Shown here one piece after another: positions 17,434 through 24,874 of a stretch of 64,000 nt of DNA. Made by a program: the position numbers and the translations under genes. The notes beneath the pieces are model-generated. The model saw nothing but the letters and a program-made list of their open reading frames with translations, was not told the origin of the DNA and searched no databases. The DNA lies in NCBI RefSeq assembly GCF_004361885.1, contig NZ_SNWH01000006.1, positions 62,001-126,000 on the forward strand, written 5' to 3'. Origin of the DNA: Halomonas ventosae. GTDB taxonomy: Bacteria; Pseudomonadota; Gammaproteobacteria; Pseudomonadales; Halomonadaceae. How positions within the stretch are numbered: position 1 is the first letter of the stretch; each line of letters begins with the position of its first letter.

Positions 17434-19356
17434 ATGAGTATCTTCGATCATGTGCAGAACCGCTTCTCTCGCGTCCAGCAGGAAGAGATGAGCCTGCAGG
17501 AGTACCTGGAACTCTGTCGTCGGGAGCCCGTGGCCTATGCCACGGCAGCTGAGCGAATGCTGGAGGCCATCGGCGAGCCAGAGGTGATCGATACCGCGAA
17601 GGATTCGCGGTTGTCACGCATCTTCTCCAACAAGGTGATTCGCCGTTACCCCGCTTTTGCCGAGTTCTACGGCATGGAGGAGGCCATCGAGCAGATCGTG
17701 GCCTATTTCCGCCATGCCGCCCAGGGGCTCGAGGAGCGCAAGCAGATCCTCTATCTGCTTGGCCCGGTGGGCGGCGGCAAGTCATCCCTGGCCGAGCGGC
17801 TCAAGCTGCTGATGGAGAAGGTGCCCTTCTATGCCATCAAGAACTCGCCGGTCTACGAGTCGCCGCTGGGGCTATTTTCCCCGGAGGAGGATGGCGAGCT
17901 GCTGGAGAAGGAGTACGGCATCCCCCGGCGCTACTTGAAGAGCGTGATGTCGCCCTGGGCTGCCAAGCGCCTCAAGGAATACGGCGGCGATATTTCCCGG
18001 TTCCGCGTGGTGCGCCTTTATCCCTCGCGGCTCAACCAGATCGCTATCTCCAAGACCGAGCCTGGCGACGAGAACAATCAGGATATCTCCTCCCTGGTCG
18101 GCAAGGTCGACATCCGCCAGCTCGAGCTCTACTCCCAGGATGACCCGGATGCCTACAGCTTTTCCGGCGGGCTGTGTCGAGCCAATCAGGGGCTGATGGA
18201 GTTCGTCGAGATGTTCAAGGCACCGATCAAGGTGCTGCATCCGCTGCTGACGGCGACTCAGGAGGGCAACTACAACCCCACTGAGGGCATGGGGGCGATC
18301 CCCTTCGATGGCGTGGTGCTGGCCCACTCCAACGAGAGCGAGTGGCAGACCTTTCGCAACAATCGCAATAACGAGGCCTTCCTCGACCGGGTCTACATCG
18401 TCAAGGTGCCCTATTGCCTGCGGGTCAGCGAGGAGATCAACATCTATCGCAAACTGCTCGAGCACTCCTCGCTGGCCGAGGCGCCCTGCGCGCCGGATAC
18501 CCTGCGCATGCTGGCGCAGTTCGCGGTACTCTCGCGACTCAAGGAGCCGGAGAACTCGAGCATCTACTCCAAGATGCGGGTCTATGACGGCGAGAACCTC
18601 AAGGATACAGACCCCAAGGCCAAGTCGATCCAGGAGTACCGCGATGCCGCCGGGGTCGACGAGGGCATGGAGGGGTTGTCGACGCGCTTCGCCTTCAAGA
18701 TCCTCTCCAAGGTGTTCAACTTCGACAACCACGAGGTGGCAGCCAACCCGGTGCATCTGCTGTATGTGCTCGAGCAGCGCCTTGAACAGGAGCAGCTTCC
18801 CCGGGAGACCTTCGAGCGCTATCTGCGCTTCATCAAGGAGTTCCTGGCCCCGCGTTACGTCGACTTCATCGGCAAGGAGATCCAGACGGCCTATCTCGAG
18901 TCGTACTCCGAGTACGGCCAGAATATCTTCGACCGTTACGTCACCTACGCTGACTTCTGGATTCAGGATCAGGAGTATCGCGATCCCGAGACCGGTGAGT
19001 TCCTCGACCGTCAGGCCCTCAACGAGGAGTTAGAGAAGATCGAGAAGCCGGCCGGCATCTCCAACCCCAAGGACTTTCGCCACGAGGTGGTCAACTTCGT
19101 GCTGCGGGCGCGTGCCCAGAACAATGGCATGAATCCCAGCTGGCAATCCTACGAGAAGCTGCGCGGGGTGATCGAACACAAGATGTTCGCCAACACCGAG
19201 GAGCTGCTGCCGGTGATCTCCTTCAACGCCAAGGCTTCGTCGACAGACCAGAAGAAGCACGAGGACTTTGTGGCGCGCATGGTCGATCGCGGCTACACCG
19301 AGAAGCAGGTGCGCCTGCTCTCCGAGTGGTATCTGCGGGTACGCAAGTCGCAGTAG
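17434..19356 (+). CDS. prkA: PrkA/YeaG serine protein kinase
   Basis: 640 residues, the usual family length. An AAA+ domain with Walker A GPVGGGKSS at 110-118 occupies the N-terminal two thirds; the C-terminal domain resembles eukaryotic-type kinases and may hold the phosphotransfer activity. Cytoplasmic. In enterics YeaG is induced by starvation and other stress. AGGAGG lies upstream of the ATG. It leads a three-gene set with yeaH and spoVR, separated by 15 and 30 bases. Confidence 0.95.
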   Translation: MSIFDHVQNRFSRVQQEEMSLQEYLELCRREPVAYATAAERMLEAIGEPEVIDTAKDSRLSRIFSNKVIRRYPAFAEFYGMEEAIEQIVAYFRHAAQGLEERKQILYLLGPVGGGKSSLAERLKLLMEKVPFYAIKNSPVYESPLGLFSPEEDGELLEKEYGIPRRYLKSVMSPWAAKRLKEYGGDISRFRVVRLYPSRLNQIAISKTEPGDENNQDISSLVGKVDIRQLELYSQDDPDAYSFSGGLCRANQGLMEFVEMFKAPIKVLHPLLTATQEGNYNPTEGMGAIPFDGVVLAHSNESEWQTFRNNRNNEAFLDRVYIVKVPYCLRVSEEINIYRKLLEHSSLAEAPCAPDTLRMLAQFAVLSRLKEPENSSIYSKMRVYDGENLKDTDPKAKSIQEYRDAAGVDEGMEGLSTRFAFKILSKVFNFDNHEVAANPVHLLYVLEQRLEQEQLPRETFERYLRFIKEFLAPRYVDFIGKEIQTAYLESYSEYGQNIFDRYVTYADFWIQDQEYRDPETGEFLDRQALNEELEKIEKPAGISNPKDFRHEVVNFVLRARAQNNGMNPSWQSYEKLRGVIEHKMFANTEELLPVISFNAKASSTDQKKHEDFVARMVDRGYTEKQVRLLSEWYLRVRKSQ

Positions 19357-19371
19357 GCCGAGGAGGTCACC

Positions 19372-20658
19372 ATGACTTATTTTATTGATCGTCGAGCCAA
19401 TGCCAAGCACAAGAGCGCGGTCAACCGCCAGCGCTTCCTCGACCGCTACCGCACCCATATCAAGCGCTCGGTCGAGGAGGCGGTGAGCCGCCGTTCGATC
19501 ACCGACATGGAGCGTGGCGAGAAGGTCTCGATTCCTGCACGGGACATCTCCGAACCGGTCTTCCAGCATGGCCCGGGCGGCAAGCGCAGTATCGTTGCGC
19601 CGGGTAACAAGGAGTTCGTCGAGGGCGACCGGCTGCGCCGCCCAGGCGCCGGGGGCGGTGGTGATGGCGCCGGGGAGGGCGCTGCTTCCAACCAGGGCGA
19701 GGGCATGGACGAGTTCGCCTTCACCCTGAGTCGCGAGGAGTTCCTCGACTTCGTCTTCGATGGCCTCGAGTTGCCCCACCTGGAGCGCAAGAACCTGGTG
19801 GACCTTGATGAGGTGCGACCGGTGCGTGCCGGGCTTTCGAGGGAGGGGGTGCCGGCGCGTATTAACATCGTGCGTTCCATGCGCGAGGCCCATGCCCGGC
19901 GCATCGCCATGCGGGCGCCAATTCGCCGCGCCCTGCGCGAGGCCATGGAGGCGCTGGCCGAGGAGGAGCGCAAGGATCCGGTGCTGCGCAATCCGGCGCG
20001 CATCACCGAGCTCAAAGCGGAGATCGAACGTCTGGAGAAGCGTCTGGAGGCGGTGCCTTTCATCGATACCTACGACCTGCGCTACAACAACCTGGTCGAC
20101 CAGCCGCAACCCTCGAGCAAGGCGGTGATGTTTTGCGTAATGGACGTCTCGGGCTCCATGACCCAGGCTCACAAGGACATCGCCAAGCGCTTCTTCCTGC
20201 TGCTTTACCTCTTCCTCGAGCGTAACTACGAGAAGCTTGAGCTGGTCTTCGTGCGCCACCATACCGCGGCCAAGGAGGTCGATGAGGAGGAGTTCTTCTA
20301 CTCTCGCGAGACCGGCGGTACCATCGTCTCCAGTGCCCTGACGCTAGTCGAGGAGATCATCGAGGCGCGCTACCCGCCGGGGCAGTGGAACCTCTACGTG
20401 GCGCAGGCCTCCGACGGCGACAACTGGGACGACGACTCCATTACCTGCCGCAAGCTGCTCGTCGAGCGCCTGATGCCGCGGTTGCAATATTTCACCTACG
20501 TGGAAATCACTCCGCATGCCCACCAGGCGCTGTGGGAGGAGTATGAGCGTGTGGCGGCCGAGTACGCCGAGCGTTTCGCCATGCGCCAGATCGTCGAGGC
20601 CGGCGACATCTATCCGGTCTTCCGCGAGCTGTTCAAGCGCCGCATTGCCAGCAGCTGA
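19372..20658 (+). CDS. yeaH: YeaH/YhbH family protein (DUF444)
   Basis: 428 residues, DUF444 family. A von Willebrand A-like domain with a DVSGSM metal-site motif begins near residue 256. A charged N-terminal region and a glycine-rich linker (about 88-105) precede it. Its partner genes prkA and spoVR flank it in many bacteria; the three probably work in one stress response, but the biochemical role is unknown. GAGG lies just before the ATG. Confidence 0.95.
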   Translation: MTYFIDRRANAKHKSAVNRQRFLDRYRTHIKRSVEEAVSRRSITDMERGEKVSIPARDISEPVFQHGPGGKRSIVAPGNKEFVEGDRLRRPGAGGGGDGAGEGAASNQGEGMDEFAFTLSREEFLDFVFDGLELPHLERKNLVDLDEVRPVRAGLSREGVPARINIVRSMREAHARRIAMRAPIRRALREAMEALAEEERKDPVLRNPARITELKAEIERLEKRLEAVPFIDTYDLRYNNLVDQPQPSSKAVMFCVMDVSGSMTQAHKDIAKRFFLLLYLFLERNYEKLELVFVRHHTAAKEVDEEEFFYSRETGGTIVSSALTLVEEIIEARYPPGQWNLYVAQASDGDNWDDDSITCRKLLVERLMPRLQYFTYVEITPHAHQALWEEYERVAAEYAERFAMRQIVEAGDIYPVFRELFKRRIASS

Positions 20659-20688
20659 CCACCAGTGCAGGCGGCCTTAGGAGGCAGT

Positions 20689-22242
20689 ATGACCCGACGT
20701 ACGCCTATCGCGACCGGTTCCGATTGGAACTTCGAGATTCTTGACGCCTTCGAGGAGGAGATTGCACGCCTGGCCGACGAATATCGCCTGGATACCTATC
20801 CCAACCAGATCGAAGTCATCACCACCGAACAGATGATGGATGCCTATGCCAGCGTGGGCATGCCGGTGGGCTACCATCACTGGTCCTTCGGCAAGCAGTT
20901 CCTGGCCGTGGAGCAGGCCTATCGCCGCGGCCAGATGGGCCTTGCCTACGAGCTGGTGATTAACTCCGACCCCTGTATCGCCTACCTGATGGAGGAGAAC
21001 ACGCTGATGATGCAGGTGCTGGTCATGGCCCACGCCTGCTATGGCCACAACTCCTTCTTCAAGGGCAACTATCTGTTCCGCACCTGGACGGATGCCTCGT
21101 CCATCGTCGACTACCTGGTGTTCGCGCGGAAGTACATCAGCGAATGTGAGGAGCGCCACGGTGTGGCCGCGGTGGAGCAGTTGTTGGATGCCTGCCACGC
21201 CCTGCAGAACTACGGCGTCGACCGTTACAAGCGCCCCTCGCCGGTTTCCGCCGCCGAGGAGGCGCGGCGCCAGAAGGAGCGTGAGGCGCACCTCCAGGCC
21301 CAGGTCAACACCCTGTGGCGCACTATCCCGGGGCGCCCGCGCGAAGAAGATGCCCTGCCCGGCATGGCCGACGAGGAGGACCCGCTGGGTCTGCACGAAG
21401 GCGGCCGTTATCCCCCCGAGCCCCAGGAGAACCTGCTCTACTTCATCGAGAAGAATGCCCCCTTGCTGGTTCCTTGGCAGCGTGAGGTGGTGCGTATCGT
21501 GCGCAAGCTGGCGCAATATTTCTATCCTCAGCGCCAGACCCAGGTAATGAACGAAGGTTGGGCGACCTTCTGGCACTACACCCTGATGAACCGGCTCTAT
21601 GATGAGGGTCTGGTCGACGAGGGGCTAATGCTGGAGTTCCTGCAGTCGCATACCGCAGTGGTCAACCAGCCGGCCTATGACAGCCCCTACTTCAGCGGCA
21701 TCAACCCCTACGCGCTGGGCTTTGCCATCTTCACCGACCTGCGGCGCATCTGCGAAGCGCCGACGGAGGAGGACCGGCAGTGGTTCCCCGATAGCGCCGG
21801 TAGCGACTGGCGGGAGACCCTTGAGTTCGCCATGAAGAACTTCAAGGACGAATCCTTCATCCAGCAGTTTCTATCGCCCAAGGTGATTCGTGAGCTCAAG
21901 CTGTTCATGGTGGTCGACGACGACCAGCAGGAGATGCTGGAGGTGGCGGCGATCCATGACGAGCGCGGCTATCGGCGCATCCGCGAGTCGCTTGCCACCC
22001 AGTATGCCCTGGCGCTGCGTGAGCCCAACATCCAGGTCTATTCGGCAGACATTCGCGGCGATCGTTCGCTGACTTTGCGCCACGTCCAGGATAGCCGGCG
22101 TCCGCTGGCGCGCAGCGTCTATCCGGTCATCCGTCACCTTTACCAGCTATGGGGCTTTCCGGTGCAGCTGGAGTCGGTGCAGGATGAGGAGGTAGTGCGC
22201 CGCTACCACTGGCCGCTGCCTGAGGAGCGGCGCCGTGACTGA
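20689..22242 (+). CDS. spoVR: SpoVR family protein
   Basis: 517 residues, family length. Named for a Bacillus spore cortex protein, but this organism shows no sign of sporulation; in Gram-negatives the gene (ycgB in E. coli) is a stress gene. Family motifs such as HHWSFGK, LMEEN, HACYGHNSFF and MNEGWATFWH are present. ATG at 20689 preferred because AGGAGG (20679-20684) precedes it. Last gene of the prkA operon, followed by a terminator. Confidence 0.95.
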   Translation: MTRRTPIATGSDWNFEILDAFEEEIARLADEYRLDTYPNQIEVITTEQMMDAYASVGMPVGYHHWSFGKQFLAVEQAYRRGQMGLAYELVINSDPCIAYLMEENTLMMQVLVMAHACYGHNSFFKGNYLFRTWTDASSIVDYLVFARKYISECEERHGVAAVEQLLDACHALQNYGVDRYKRPSPVSAAEEARRQKEREAHLQAQVNTLWRTIPGRPREEDALPGMADEEDPLGLHEGGRYPPEPQENLLYFIEKNAPLLVPWQREVVRIVRKLAQYFYPQRQTQVMNEGWATFWHYTLMNRLYDEGLVDEGLMLEFLQSHTAVVNQPAYDSPYFSGINPYALGFAIFTDLRRICEAPTEEDRQWFPDSAGSDWRETLEFAMKNFKDESFIQQFLSPKVIRELKLFMVVDDDQQEMLEVAAIHDERGYRRIRESLATQYALALREPNIQVYSADIRGDRSLTLRHVQDSRRPLARSVYPVIRHLYQLWGFPVQLESVQDEEVVRRYHWPLPEERRRD

Positions 22243-22254
22243 GGCGTTCTAACG

Positions 22255-22290
22255 ACGAGACCCGCGCCATGGCGCGGGTCTCGTAATTTC
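22255..22290. terminator. Terminator after spoVR
   Basis: A 14-bp perfect stem (22255-22268 and 22271-22284) with a two-base loop, followed by AATTTCTCTT. It lies between the spoVR stop and the convergent HiPIP gene and may serve both. Confidence 0.8.
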
Positions 22291-22318
22291 TCTTGCTTCC
22301 TGTGAGGGCGAGAGCAGC

Positions 22319-22633
22319 TCAGGCTTTGGCGGTCCAGGATTGACACCAACCTTGAGGATTGACGCTGTTTTGCGGGAACAGCTGGCAGCCTTGGTTTTCG
22401 GCCTTGAAGAACATGCAGTTGGCGCAGTGTTCGCCTTGCTCGTAGGCCGGGTTGTCACTGGCGTTGCTAGCATTCGTGACGTAGTTCAGAGCCTTGGCCT
22501 GGGCAGAGTTCGGATCCAGGGGCGGCAGCTCCTGGGCGAAAGCGCTCTTTGACAAGACACCTGCACCCAAGGGTAGGGCGGCAAGGCCCAACAGGCTATT
22601 GCGCATAAAATCACGACGGCGATGGTCGGTCAT
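22319..22633 (-). CDS. High-potential iron-sulfur protein (HiPIP)
   Basis: 104-residue precursor. The N-terminus RRRDFMRNSLLGL is a Tat signal, followed by a hydrophobic stretch and an SAFA-Q cleavage site (about residue 33). The mature part has four cysteines in the HiPIP order (C-AN-C, then GC and WC), binding one 4Fe-4S cluster. It is a periplasmic electron carrier that can feed terminal oxidases; the cbb3 oxidase in this window is a possible partner, which is an inference. Single gene, convergent with spoVR. Confidence 0.93.
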   Translation of the reverse strand: MTDHRRRDFMRNSLLGLAALPLGAGVLSKSAFAQELPPLDPNSAQAKALNYVTNASNASDNPAYEQGEHCANCMFFKAENQGCQLFPQNSVNPQGWCQSWTAKA

Positions 22634-22978
22634 GGTCTCTCCTTGTCATCACGATGGGTCTGGACGGTACAGCTGGCATTTCCTTCTGCCTGCCCCGTTT
22701 TCTTCTTGGCAGGTGGTTGGGCCACCTTCGATTCGACAGGCGCATCCCTGCACCATTCGTCCAGTCCATGATAGTAAACCCTCGGCAGGATCGCGAACCT
22801 GCCGGGTTGAATGCGACAATTCGGCGCATGGTCGTCGACCCTGGTGGCGTATCTTGCTAGCCGCTCGCCAGCCCGCGGTTCAGCGCCCGCCACGGCACTG
22901 CTATACTCGCGTCAGCTGCGGTGGTGACCCGCCGTAAACGAGATGCGCACACAAGCGCTCAGCGCGGGGAGATGTTCG
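22634..22978. promoter_or_regulatory. Divergent intergenic region between HiPIP and RAM-domain genes
   Basis: A 345-bp gap. It holds a CGGCAGG/CCTGCCG stem-loop at 22783-22804 and a TATACT -10 at 22902-22907, with a weak TTCAGC -35 at 17-base spacing, aimed at the RAM-domain gene. Short ORFs exist on the minus strand (such as 22630-22893), but their composition does not look like protein. Confidence 0.4.
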
Positions 22979-23254
22979 ATGCAGAACGCGGTGATTCTGA
23001 TTAATGCCGAGAAGGGGCAGGTGAAAGCTGTCGCCGAACGGCTGGCCGATATCGAGGGGATCAGCGAAGTCTATTCCACCTGTGGCCGCTATGACCTGGT
23101 GGCTATCGCACGTACGCCTGATTTCGAGAGCCTGGCGGAGCTGGTAACCGGACACCTCAATGCCGTGGAGGGCATTCGCGACACCGAGACGCTCAATGCC
23201 ATGCAAGTCCACTCCCGGCATGACCTGGAGACCATGTTCTCGCTGGGCTGGTGA
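22979..23254 (+). CDS. Stand-alone Lrp/AsnC ligand-binding (RAM) domain protein
   Basis: 91 residues matching only the C-terminal RAM domain of Lrp/AsnC regulators (motifs KGQVKAVAERLADIEGISEVY, GRYDLVAIAR), with no DNA-binding helix-turn-helix. Such stand-alone domains form ring-shaped oligomers and may bind amino acids or modulate full-length Lrp proteins. Start at 22979 with GGGGAG eight bases upstream. Monocistronic, or followed by the nuclease gene 52 bases later. Confidence 0.85.
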   Translation: MQNAVILINAEKGQVKAVAERLADIEGISEVYSTCGRYDLVAIARTPDFESLAELVTGHLNAVEGIRDTETLNAMQVHSRHDLETMFSLGW

Positions 23255-23306
23255 GGTGACGTCGGGCCACGCGCCCGCCTCTTGATCGGACAGGGAGCGT
23301 TGAGGC

Positions 23307-24173
23307 ATGGCTGCAAGACAACCGCGTGTAACCCACCGTTGGAGTTCGAAGCTGCGTCGCCTCGGCATCACGGCGCTGTTTGTGGCGGTGGCCACCGGGC
23401 TTTGGCACTTCCAGGAGCGCGAGCTGCGCGACACCCTCAGCTGGCAGGGCGTGACCACCTGGCAGGCACTCACGCCGCTGAGCTTCCATCGCGTGCTTCG
23501 CAACGATGGCTTCCTGGTGGGATGGTCCGACGTGCGGGTCAATCCGCTGTGGGTCAGTTACCTGCTGCGCGAGATCGATGACCCGAATATCGGGCCGCGC
23601 CCGGGCTTTCAGCGTGATTGGCGGACGCTGTGGCCGATCTCGCCGGAGAGCTACCTGGGCAGCGGCTACGATCGGGGACATCTCGCTCCCAACTATGCCA
23701 TCGCGGTGGTCCATGGCCGGGCGACGCAGCGCGATACTTTCCTGATGAGCAACATGTCGCCCCAGCGGCCCGATCTCAACCGGCGACTATGGCAGCGCCT
23801 GGAGGAGGTGGTCATGGATCACTTCGTGCCGCGCTTCGGCACCCTTCAGGTGATCACCGGTCCGGTCTTCCCTGCCTCGTTCAGCGACAACGTGCTCAAT
23901 CGGGTCGGCCTGGTGGAGGTGCCGGAGGCCTTCTACAAGATTCTGGTGGTGCCGGGCGATGCGCCGCGAGCCCTGGCCTTCCTCATGCCGCAGGGTGTGG
24001 CGGGCGACGAGCCACTGGATGCCTTTCTGGTGAGCATCGATGAGCTGGAGGCTCGCACCGGCCTGAACTTCTTTCCCCGCCTGCCCGAGGCGGCCGCCAT
24101 GGCGCTGGAGGCCGAGGTGCAGCCCGCGGGTTGGGGGCTTGAGGCCGTGGCCAGGCTGCCCGGCCGTTTCTGA
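23307..24173 (+). CDS. Membrane-anchored DNA/RNA non-specific endonuclease (NUC1 family)
   Basis: 288 residues. One N-terminal hydrophobic segment (about 20-35) follows a basic start, typical of a signal anchor, so the enzyme probably faces the periplasm. The catalytic motif DRGH (in YDRGHLAPNYA) and the downstream Asn-rich metal-site region (MSNMSPQ) mark the beta-beta-alpha metal nuclease family. No immunity gene is seen next to it, which fits a secreted or periplasmic enzyme. It may scavenge nucleic acids. Confidence 0.87.
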   Translation: MAARQPRVTHRWSSKLRRLGITALFVAVATGLWHFQERELRDTLSWQGVTTWQALTPLSFHRVLRNDGFLVGWSDVRVNPLWVSYLLREIDDPNIGPRPGFQRDWRTLWPISPESYLGSGYDRGHLAPNYAIAVVHGRATQRDTFLMSNMSPQRPDLNRRLWQRLEEVVMDHFVPRFGTLQVITGPVFPASFSDNVLNRVGLVEVPEAFYKILVVPGDAPRALAFLMPQGVAGDEPLDAFLVSIDELEARTGLNFFPRLPEAAAMALEAEVQPAGWGLEAVARLPGRF

Positions 24174-24188
24174 ACCGCGGGCACAAAA

Positions 24189-24214
24189 AAACCGCGAATA
24201 TGGCGTCGCGGTTT
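24189..24214. terminator. Bidirectional terminator between the nuclease and tRNA-Leu genes
   Basis: AAACCGCGA and TCGCGGTTT form a 9-bp stem with an 8-base loop; A-runs on one side and T-runs on the other give an intrinsic terminator in both directions. Confidence 0.75.
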
Positions 24215-24260
24215 CCTGAGGGGCTGCAATGTGGACTTGTCTGCATGAGGCGAGAAGTCG

Positions 24261-24347
24261 TGGTGCCCAGGAGAGGACTTGAACCTCCACATCCGTAAGG
24301 ATACTAGCACCTGAAGCTAGCGCGTCTACCCATTCCGCCACCTGGGC
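24261..24347 (-). tRNA. tRNA-Leu (anticodon CAG), copy 1
   Basis: 87 bases with encoded CCA, long variable arm, acceptor GCCCAGG/CCTGGGC; the anticodon stem CTAGC/GCTAG encloses TTCAGGT, anticodon CAG. Differs from copy 2 by a compensated pair in the variable arm (ATCC/GGAT against GTCC/GGAC). Confidence 0.96.
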
Positions 24348-24388
24348 GCATCATGCGGTCGTCGTGTTCGCGAACATCGCGTAGGCGA

Positions 24389-24475
24389 TGGTGCCCAGGA
24401 GAGGACTTGAACCTCCACGTCCGTAAGGACACTAGCACCTGAAGCTAGCGCGTCTACCCATTCCGCCACCTGGGC
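24389..24475 (-). tRNA. tRNA-Leu (anticodon CAG), copy 2
   Basis: 87 bases with encoded CCA, same acceptor and anticodon as copy 1. Confidence 0.96.
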
Positions 24476-24552
24476 GAACACGAGCGATTCGAGCTGACAA
24501 AGAGCATGGGAGAAAACTCCCGAGCATCCCACATCGAGCGATGGGACGCCGT

Positions 24553-24639
24553 TGGTGCCCAGAAGAGGACTTGAACCTCCACGTCCGTAAGGACACTAGC
24601 ACCTGAAGCTAGCGCGTCTACCAATTCCGCCATCTGGGC
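24553..24639 (-). tRNA. tRNA-Leu (anticodon CAG), copy 3
   Basis: 87 bases with encoded CCA. First in transcription order. The acceptor stem is GCCCAGA paired with TCTGGGC, a compensated change from copies 1 and 2, and the D-loop has TTGG where they have TGGG. Confidence 0.96.
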
Positions 24640-24650
24640 AGGCGAGGGGT

Positions 24651-24678
24651 ATGTTACCCGATTGACTTGCCGATGCAA
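24651..24678 (-). promoter_or_regulatory. Promoter of the tRNA-Leu cluster
   Basis: On the minus strand TTGCAT (24673-24678) and TAACAT (24651-24656) are 16 bases apart, 11 bases before the first tRNA-Leu. Confidence 0.65.
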
Positions 24679-24741
24679 GCGGATACGGCCCCGTCGCGAA
24701 GGATTTTTCTCGCCTGTCAGTCTTTGTTGGCGTCGCCATGG

Positions 24742-24770
24742 TTGGGTGACAGGGGTTGCGGCGCTATACT
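24742..24770 (+). promoter_or_regulatory. Promoter of rnr
   Basis: TTGGGT (24742-24747) and TATACT (24765-24770) with a 17-base spacer. Transcription would start about 100 bases before the rnr ATG. Confidence 0.6.
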
Positions 24771-24874
24771 GCGGCTATGACAATCGATTCGAAACGCCAG
24801 ATACCACGCGCCGGACGTCGTCCCCGCGCCCTTTCGATCACGCTGCTCCCGATGCCGCCAAGGATGCCCACTGC

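Noticed and set aside
22630-22893. 87-codon minus-strand ORF upstream of the HiPIP gene
   Set aside because: No recognisable features, no clear start site, and it would overlap the HiPIP leader.
23307-24173. Nuclease as part of a toxin or defence island
   Set aside because: No immunity gene, secretion apparatus or defence genes are nearby; a signal-anchored NUC1 nuclease is common on its own.
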